Below are positions 58,307 to 64,000 of a DNA stretch of 64,000 bases, one piece after another. The translations under genes and the position numbers were made by a program. The notes beneath the pieces were generated by a model. The model was given only the letters and a program-made list of their open reading frames with translations, had not been told where the DNA came from and made no database searches. Numbering within the stretch: position 1 is the stretch's first letter; every line of letters begins with the position of its first letter. Origin of the DNA: [Clostridium] scindens (lineage in GTDB: Bacteria > Bacillota > Clostridia > Lachnospirales > Lachnospiraceae); assembly GCF_019597925.1 (NCBI RefSeq), contig NZ_CP080442.1, positions 785,001 to 849,000 of the forward strand, given 5' to 3'.

Positions 58307-59521
58307 ATGTTTAAAGTAAATGAAGATTACTTGAAGTTACCAGGAAGTTACCTCTTTTCCACGATTGGCAAAAAAGTGGCGGCTTTTCAGGAAGCCAATC
58401 CAAAACAGGACATTATCAGGCTTGGAATCGGCGATGTGACTCAGCCGCTGGCGCCGGCGATCATTGACGCCCTCCACGGCGCGGTAGATGAAATGGCCCA
58501 TGCAGAGACCTTTCATGGATATGCCCCGGACTTGGGATACGAGTTCCTAAGAAGCGCCATGGCAAAGAATGATTACCAGGACAAAGGATGTGATATAAAG
58601 GCCGACGAGATATTCATCTCAGATGGAGCAAAGTGCGATTCCGGAAATATCCAGGAAATATTCGCGAAGGATAATAAGATTGCCGTATGCGACCCAGTCT
58701 ATCCCGTCTATGTAGATACGAACGTAATGGCCGGGCGTACCGGGGTCTATGACCAGAAGTCGGAGACATGGAGCGATGTGATCTACATGCCTTGTACGAA
58801 AGAGACCGGATTCGCGCCCCAGCTGCCGAAAGAAACGCCGGATATCATCTATCTGTGTTTCCCGAATAACCCTACCGGATCTACTATTACCAAGTCTCAG
58901 TTGCAGGAATGGGTGGACTATGCCAATAAGGCGGGCGCGGTCATCATCTATGACGCAGCCTATGAAGCATACATTAGTGAAGTGGACGTGCCTCACACCA
59001 TCTATGAGTGCGAAGGCGCAAGAACCTGCGCGATCGAGCTTCGAAGTTTCTCCAAGAATGCCGGATTTACAGGCGTAAGGCTTGGCGCCACCGTGATTCC
59101 CAAGGATCTGAAATGTGGAGACGTGATGCTGCATTCCCTGTGGGCGAGGCGGCACGGGACCAAGTATAACGGAGCCCCCTATATTGTCCAGAAGGCCGGG
59201 GAGGCAGTGTATTCCGAAGCTGGAAAGGCACAGTTAAAAGAGCAGGTTGCCTATTATATGAAGAATGCCTCCGTCATCTACGAAGGGCTGAAGGAGGCAG
59301 GCTACAACGTGTCGGGAGGCGTGAACGCGCCGTATATCTGGCTGGAGACGCCAAAAGGGATGACTTCCTGGGAATTCTTTGACTATCTGCTGGAAAAGGC
59401 CAATGTGGTGGGAACGCCCGGTTCAGGATTCGGGCCAAGCGGCGAGGGATATTTCCGTCTCACTGCCTTTGGATCTTATGAAAATACAGTCCGTGCGATT
59501 GAGCGGATCAAGAAGATATAG
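58307..59521 (+). CDS. dapL: LL-diaminopimelate aminotransferase
   Basis: A 404-residue PLP enzyme turning tetrahydrodipicolinate directly into LL-diaminopimelate. Family motifs: LPGSYLFSTIGKKVAAFQ at the start, CFPNNPTGSTITKSQLQEW, and the PLP lysine in RSFSKNAGFTGVRLG. With dapF it gives the short DapL pathway, so the succinylase or acetylase branch is not needed. Confidence 0.95.
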   Translation: MFKVNEDYLKLPGSYLFSTIGKKVAAFQEANPKQDIIRLGIGDVTQPLAPAIIDALHGAVDEMAHAETFHGYAPDLGYEFLRSAMAKNDYQDKGCDIKADEIFISDGAKCDSGNIQEIFAKDNKIAVCDPVYPVYVDTNVMAGRTGVYDQKSETWSDVIYMPCTKETGFAPQLPKETPDIIYLCFPNNPTGSTITKSQLQEWVDYANKAGAVIIYDAAYEAYISEVDVPHTIYECEGARTCAIELRSFSKNAGFTGVRLGATVIPKDLKCGDVMLHSLWARRHGTKYNGAPYIVQKAGEAVYSEAGKAQLKEQVAYYMKNASVIYEGLKEAGYNVSGGVNAPYIWLETPKGMTSWEFFDYLLEKANVVGTPGSGFGPSGEGYFRLTAFGSYENTVRAIERIKKI

Positions 59522-59529
59522 CGAGGATG

Positions 59530-59574
59530 AAAAAAGGGATGCCAGCATGTATCGCATGCGGGCATCCCTTTTTT
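59530..59574. terminator. Bidirectional terminator between dapL and the LTA-synthase-like gene
   Basis: AAAAAAGGGATGCC (59,530-59,543) pairs perfectly with GGCATCCCTTTTTT (59,561-59,574), with an inner GCATG/CATGC stem. A-tract and T-tract flank both sides, serving both convergent genes. Confidence 0.9.
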
Positions 59575-59580
59575 ACCCTT

Positions 59581-61557
59581 TTATGGAAGGTTCTCTTCGA
59601 TATATTTGTAGTAATCTGTGCTCAAGACTTTCTCCGAAACGGTAAACCGGTTATAAATATCGGTGGACATGGAATCCAGGTACTCCTGGGATACGGATTC
59701 GTCCGCAAGAGGCGTGGCAGAGCCGGTGGAAGCATTGTAGATGCATTTGTCCGATATAAAGCTCCTGTCAGGGAAACAGACCAGCGAAGGGGCGTCTGAG
59801 AGGATATCCTGTCCAATCATAAGCCGGGAATCATAATCGAGCCCCAAAAGATTGGAGATGGTAGGAAGGATATCCACGTCGTAACAGTACTTGTCTACTT
59901 TCACGGGCTCCTCCATGCTGCCGGACCAGATGATCAAGTCATTCTGGTACCATTCTATAGATGGCTCCAGTTCATGTCCCGCCAACTCATCACAAACTGG
60001 CTTGTCATTGTAGGGGATATGGTCTGCTCCCAATACGATTACGGTATGATCGGCTATTCCACGCTCTTCCAGTTCCGAGACCAGTAATTTCATCCCCTTT
60101 TCCAGTTCCAGCTGGCAGGCCAGATAGCCTTTGGTGGTCTCCGAATAAGGAAGATCAGCCACTGCGTCATAGTTGCGGTACGCCATCTGGTTGCCGCTTA
60201 CATCATACAGCATATGGCCGCTGACCGTCATGTAGTAGGTGTGGAATGGCTCGCTGTCCATATAATCGGGAATGCTCTGCTCCATAAGCTGAAGATCCGA
60301 CTGGGGCCAGTAATCCTTTCCGCTGTCTGTTTTCTCCGGCTGGAACCAGTTTCCGGTGCCATGCCAGTCATAGCCCATATTCGGATGGGAGAGATCCCGG
60401 CCATAGTAGGTATAACTGTTATTGTGGTAGCCATTGACCGTGTAGCCAAGCCTCTTTAATTGCTGCCCAAGAGTAAAGCGCATATCATTGTTATGCTCTC
60501 CTGCGACCTTCATAGATACGATGCCATCCGTAGGAAGCAGGCCCGTCAGATTGGCATACTCCCCGTCGGAAGTACTGGCATACCAGCCGGGCGTATAATA
60601 ATGCTCGAATACAAATCCCTCATTCTTAAGCCGGTACAAAGTGGGCGTACGCTCCTCATCAATCACGAACCGGGAGAATCCCTCCGCGGTGATAAAGATG
60701 ACGTTATATCCCTTGAACATCCCGGTATACTCATTCTTGGAAGTGCCGGGACGTTCCTTGAAATACTGCGTCAGCTGGCGAACGTCGTCATCCGGGGCGG
60801 CATTAAGGATCGCGTCAAAATCAATGTCCAAGGCATTGGGCGAGGTATCCACGGAAGCCTTTGTCACGGAGGCTGCACCGGAGGAAGCCATATCCGCCAG
60901 CTGGAGCGTCTTCTCTGGCTTGCCGGCAATGGCATAGATTCCATCCAGGCGAGTCATGGAAAGCACGCCAAAATGCTCTACCGTCATATCAGTAGACACG
61001 TTATGATAATAGATGTCATAAGGACTGTAAGGCGCCTGGCTGCCCATATTCAACAGGAGAAATGCGATCAGGAAGCATTCGCAGGCGGCGCCCAGGCAGG
61101 CAAGGCCGCTTCGAAGCCTGACTTTTGAAAATGTAAGGCGTCTCTTACGATAACCGATGATAAGCAAGGGAATGGGAGCCAATAAGAGCAGAATCCCCAG
61201 AAGGCTGCCCAGCACGTTCTTGGATATGACTTCCATGAAGTCAAAGGCCTGATCCGCCACGCCCAGCATGCTGAAAAGGGCGAGGAACTTCTGGAAGACC
61301 GCATGGTAAACCAGTTGGGCGCAGAAGAATACACACAGAAGGACTGTTGCGGACAGGCTTAGAATGTAATTCGTCCCGGGGCTTAAGCGGCTGCACGCAA
61401 AGCCCAGAATAAGGGCGATGGACAAAGAGAATAATACAATGTACACAATATCCTTATTAAGGGAATGGAACATAACTACATGGAACGCCAGTTCCAGATA
61501 TAGGACCAATGCCATAAAATAGCAGAAAGGCATAAAGGCGGATATTCTATCTTTCAT
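59581..61557 (-). CDS. LTA synthase-family phosphoglycerol transferase
   Basis: A 658-residue membrane sulfatase-fold enzyme. Five N-terminal membrane segments (up to about residue 200) precede an extracellular catalytic domain: NVIFITAEGFSRFVIDEERT near the start, the likely nucleophile threonine in GWYASTSDGEYANLTG, and VIVLGADHIPYN with the metal ligands. It probably makes or modifies glycerol-phosphate polymers. Start at 61,557, nine bases after GAGG; the upstream extension looks non-coding. Confidence 0.85.
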   Translation of the reverse strand: MKDRISAFMPFCYFMALVLYLELAFHVVMFHSLNKDIVYIVLFSLSIALILGFACSRLSPGTNYILSLSATVLLCVFFCAQLVYHAVFQKFLALFSMLGVADQAFDFMEVISKNVLGSLLGILLLLAPIPLLIIGYRKRRLTFSKVRLRSGLACLGAACECFLIAFLLLNMGSQAPYSPYDIYYHNVSTDMTVEHFGVLSMTRLDGIYAIAGKPEKTLQLADMASSGAASVTKASVDTSPNALDIDFDAILNAAPDDDVRQLTQYFKERPGTSKNEYTGMFKGYNVIFITAEGFSRFVIDEERTPTLYRLKNEGFVFEHYYTPGWYASTSDGEYANLTGLLPTDGIVSMKVAGEHNNDMRFTLGQQLKRLGYTVNGYHNNSYTYYGRDLSHPNMGYDWHGTGNWFQPEKTDSGKDYWPQSDLQLMEQSIPDYMDSEPFHTYYMTVSGHMLYDVSGNQMAYRNYDAVADLPYSETTKGYLACQLELEKGMKLLVSELEERGIADHTVIVLGADHIPYNDKPVCDELAGHELEPSIEWYQNDLIIWSGSMEEPVKVDKYCYDVDILPTISNLLGLDYDSRLMIGQDILSDAPSLVCFPDRSFISDKCIYNASTGSATPLADESVSQEYLDSMSTDIYNRFTVSEKVLSTDYYKYIEENLP

Positions 61558-61652
61558 AGCGCAAAACCTCGATCTATAATGATGTCTATATTCTACCACA
61601 AATCGACATCTTCCGACATAGGAATATATTTAAGGGATAGATTTTAGCACGC

Positions 61653-61689
61653 AAAAAAAGGAACTGCATTTTCATGCAATTCCTTTTTT
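61653..61689. terminator. Terminator downstream of the tRNA pair
   Basis: AAAAAAAGGAA-TGCAT / ATGCA-TTCCTTTTTT with a short TTTC loop. On the minus strand it ends the tRNA-Gln/tRNA-Pro transcript. Confidence 0.85.
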
Positions 61690-61704
61690 AGCCTTGGCTT
61701 TAAG

Positions 61705-61778
<74 letters not shown>

Positions 61779-61832
61779 GAAATATAACCGGACATCTTGT
61801 CCTGCAAGATACCCGGCGCCCCTGCCAAGGAA

Positions 61833-61903
61833 CTACGGATAGAGGACTCGAACCTCTACTAACAGAGTCAGAGTCTGCTGTGCTGCCATTACACCAATCC
61901 GCA
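61833..61903 (-). tRNA. tRNA-Gln (anticodon CTG)
   Basis: A 71-base cloverleaf: acceptor TGCGGAT/ATCCGTA, anticodon loop CTCTGAC on stem GCAGA/TCTGT, T-arm AGAGG-TTCGAGT-CCTCT. CCA is not encoded. Reads codon CAG. Co-transcribed with tRNA-Pro. Confidence 0.9.
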
Positions 61904-62124
61904 ATGTTTTTTCCAGCGAACATGTTATATTATACCAAATATTTATCAAAAATCAACCCCTTTTTTCAACTTTTTTTATTTTATTTTTTATCCTCAAGAG
62001 TATAGCCCCGTTTGATCTGATTTATGCTGTCTATAAGTACGTTTTTTTGTAGAAATTATTGATTAGGCATAAAAAGTGGGGCGTGATATTCTATTAACGA
62101 AATTATGGAAAAGAGGGAAATTAT

Positions 62125-63699
62125 ATGAAAAAAACACTATTAACGTCTTTATTGTGCGTAGCAATGGCCGTCACATTGATGGCAGGCTGCGGCAGCAAGG
62201 CCGAATCCAAGGACTCAAAAAAGCCTGAGAAAAAGAGCAGCGTCGAGACAACGGTGGATGTAGAATCTGCCACCGCTTCGCAGGTAGAGGAATTTTTGAG
62301 CGATTCTGATGAAAATACGATGCTTGTCGATGCACGTCCGCAGGAGGCTTATTCAGGCTGGGCGCTGGAGGGAGCGGCAAATGGCGGACATTTGAAGGAC
62401 GCGGCTCTATTTTCAGCCCGCTGGCTTGACTGCGAGTATTCTGAGTCTGCCTCCCGCGAGGCTTATCTTGAAAGAGCGCTCAAGGATCAGGATATCACAG
62501 AAGATAAGGAAGTGATCGTTTACGATTATACCGGAGAACAGGCACCCGCTGTGGCTGGCTATCTAAAGGAGCAGGGAATCGAAAATGTATCCGTATTCAA
62601 GGCAAATGAACTGATTGATGCAGGAACGGATCTTGAATCCTACGAAAACTATGACAGATTCATCCCGACGGAAATCGTCAAGAGCATCTCCGATGTAAAG
62701 ACGGGAAAAGAAGAGACTCTGAGCGATGAGGCAAAAGCGGTAGTTGGCGACGACGTCAGCAATGTCGTGCTGGTTGACGTAAGCTGGGGAAATGCGAAGC
62801 AGTCTACATATTTCTCAGTTGGCCATGTGCCGGGAGCAGTCCATATTAATACGGACTCCTATGAAAGGCCGCGCGTATATGTGCCGGAGAAGAGATCTGA
62901 ATATGCAAAAGAATGGCGTCTGATCTCTTTGGAAGAATTCCGCGACGAAGTCTGCACGCAGTACGGAATCACGAAGGATTCCACGGTAATCTTAACAGGA
63001 ACAGTAACGGATCCCCAGGGACGTCTTGGATTTATGCTGAGATCGCTGGGGGTTAAGGTCTATGCTATGAGCGGAAGCCTGACGGTTTGGAGTTATAATG
63101 GCTATGATCTGGATACAAAAGAGAGTACTCTGGTAACGCCGGAACCGGCAGACAGTTTTGGAGCGGATACGATCCAGAATCCGGATGAGATACTTTGGAT
63201 GGATGACATCAAGGCTATTTTAAATGGAGAGGTGGAAGGACAGGTTGTAGACAACCGCGGAAAAGCGGAATGGAACGGCAAAGAAACCGGATATAGTTAT
63301 CATGATCTGGCAGGACGTATCGATGGATCCATCTGGTGCGCGCAAGGCTCTGAAAAAGAAGGAGAATTTTTTGAGAACGTAGACCATACGCCGAGAACCC
63401 AGAGCGAGCTGAAATCCTACCTGGAGAGCAATGGCCTTGATGTTTCTAAGACGATGGCGTTCTTCTGCGGTGACAGCTGGGGCGCTGCTAAGATAGCCTA
63501 CTGGTGCCAGTCCGCTGATCTTAATACGGTAAAGGAATGGGGCAATGGCTGGATCCCATGGTCAAATGAAGGAAACGAATTTATTGATCATAATGGAAAT
63601 AAAGTACACTATGACAAATATCAGGATGCGCTTCTGGATAAAGATGAAAAGGATGTAAGCGACGGGACGAACATTCTTGACGATGCAACAGAAGAATAA
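62125..63699 (+). CDS. Triple-rhodanese lipoprotein
   Basis: A 524-residue surface lipoprotein: signal peptide with lipobox LMAGC (Cys22), a Lys/Ser-rich spacer, then three rhodanese-like domains (about 45-165, 205-345, 365-500). Only the third has a cysteine in the active loop (FFCGDSWGA); the first and second loops read DYTGEQ and LTGTVTD. VDVSWGNAKQSTYFSVGHVP and GAVHINTD are typical of thiosulfate sulfurtransferases. Start behind GAGGGAAATTAT. Confidence 0.83.
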   Translation: MKKTLLTSLLCVAMAVTLMAGCGSKAESKDSKKPEKKSSVETTVDVESATASQVEEFLSDSDENTMLVDARPQEAYSGWALEGAANGGHLKDAALFSARWLDCEYSESASREAYLERALKDQDITEDKEVIVYDYTGEQAPAVAGYLKEQGIENVSVFKANELIDAGTDLESYENYDRFIPTEIVKSISDVKTGKEETLSDEAKAVVGDDVSNVVLVDVSWGNAKQSTYFSVGHVPGAVHINTDSYERPRVYVPEKRSEYAKEWRLISLEEFRDEVCTQYGITKDSTVILTGTVTDPQGRLGFMLRSLGVKVYAMSGSLTVWSYNGYDLDTKESTLVTPEPADSFGADTIQNPDEILWMDDIKAILNGEVEGQVVDNRGKAEWNGKETGYSYHDLAGRIDGSIWCAQGSEKEGEFFENVDHTPRTQSELKSYLESNGLDVSKTMAFFCGDSWGAAKIAYWCQSADLNTVKEWGNGWIPWSNEGNEFIDHNGNKVHYDKYQDALLDKDEKDVSDGTNILDDATEE

Positions 63700-63705
63700 T
63701 ATGAC

Positions 63706-63733
63706 AATGTGCTCTTGTTTTTACAGGAGCACA
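63706..63733 (+). terminator. Weak terminator-like hairpin after the rhodanese lipoprotein
   Basis: ATGTGCTC and GAGCACAT form an 8-bp stem with a 12-base loop; the T tail is poor (TTTG). Confidence 0.5.
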
Positions 63734-63764
63734 TTTGCTGATATAAAAAGGTGGGAAAGAACAG

Positions 63765-64000
63765 ATGGACAAGAAACGAAGAAATAGATTTTTAATTGCC
63801 CTGGCCTGTATGGCTCTGGTGATCGGCGTGTTCGCGCTGATTACCGTAGTCGTAACGTCAACAACGATGGCGGAAGCGCAGACACAAGCAAATGGAGAAA
63901 CACAGACAGACGGCGGCGAAAAGGAAGAAGCATCCTCCGATTCTTCAGAGAAAAAGGCTGCAAAAAAACTGATTGACAAAACCGTTTCAAGGGAAAAGGT
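63765..64000 (+). CDS. Membrane-anchored protein, truncated by the window end
   Basis: The first 78 codons only. A basic start (MDKKRRNRFLI) and one membrane segment (ALACMALVIGVFALITVVVT) lead into a Glu/Ser/Gln-rich linker (QTQANGETQTDGGEKEEASS). Directly downstream of the rhodanese lipoprotein, so perhaps a partner in the same sulfur or redox function, but the domain is outside the window. Preceded by AGGTGGGAAAGAACAG. Confidence 0.7.
   Translation, partial: MDKKRRNRFLIALACMALVIGVFALITVVVTSTTMAEAQTQANGETQTDGGEKEEASSDSSEKKAAKKLIDKTVSREK

Noticed and set aside
59961..61128. Plus-strand frames opposite the LTA-synthase-like gene
   Set aside because: They lack ribosome sites and family motifs; the minus-strand protein has membrane segments and sulfatase-fold motifs throughout.

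Overview
The window comes from a low-to-mid GC Firmicute. The host genes look like Lachnospiraceae (Dorea / Clostridium scindens type): DapL-DapF lysine synthesis, GSI-type glutamine synthetase with an ANTAR protein, an FprA flavodiiron protein, a TM1266-type hydrogenase regulator, PduL, and strong AAGGAGG ribosome sites. The species assignment is inference.

Positions 1-32,950 are nested mobile DNA. An outer element, only its right part visible, carries a large serine recombinase gene near its end. That gene is cut after the codons for DDGFSGANF by a second, complete integrative conjugative element of about 31.27 kb (161-31,427), and its C-terminal 480 codons resume at 31,431. The inner element is of the Tn1549/CTn type. 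From left to right it has its own serine recombinase (frameshifted), TnpW, an HTH/sigma-like pair, and a resistance-like cargo operon (a KTR protein and a divergent RlmN/Cfr-family radical SAM enzyme). The cargo operon sits behind a macrolide-type attenuator with a MLHSMRIR leader peptide. Next come an XRE regulator, a candidate oriT, MobC, and a relaxase interrupted by a 2.5-kb group II intron. A 20-kb minus-strand transfer operon follows (VLP, TTRAP, antirestriction mosaic, TopB, DUF4366, DUF4315, CHAP peptidase, DNA methyltransferase, VirB4, PrgI, VirB6-like, Maff2, VirD4, PcfB, DUF5348, RepA-like). A single plus-strand Shedu-like (DUF4263) defence gene interrupts this operon. Two related 112-bp repeats with 12-bp inverted ends bracket the transfer region, and a second inverted oriT-like copy lies beside topB.

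At 32,950-33,380 there are scars: a LysR fragment cut by the outer element and the 3' end of an FAD-dependent oxidoreductase.

From 33.4 to 47.9 kb lies a long co-directional run of small stand-alone enzymes: chorismate mutase-like, GNAT-NUDIX, Y-family polymerase plus YolD, two CatA-like acetyltransferases, SGNH hydrolase, methyltransferase, a GNAT-toroid fusion, a DUF3795-GNAT fusion, an Fpg-like protein lacking its catalytic proline, proline iminopeptidase and an EamA transporter. An adenine-type purine riboswitch with an overlapping terminator precedes the second CatA-like gene, an unexpected partner.

From 47.9 to 64 kb are chromosomal genes: D-2-hydroxyacid dehydrogenase, a MecA-like PBP with BlaI/MecI-like operators in its promoter, polysaccharide deacetylase, YhhN, FprA, TM1266, PduL, glnA behind a terminator leader, the ANTAR protein, dapF, dapL, an LTA-synthase-like enzyme, tRNA-Pro and tRNA-Gln, a triple-rhodanese lipoprotein, and a truncated membrane protein at the edge.
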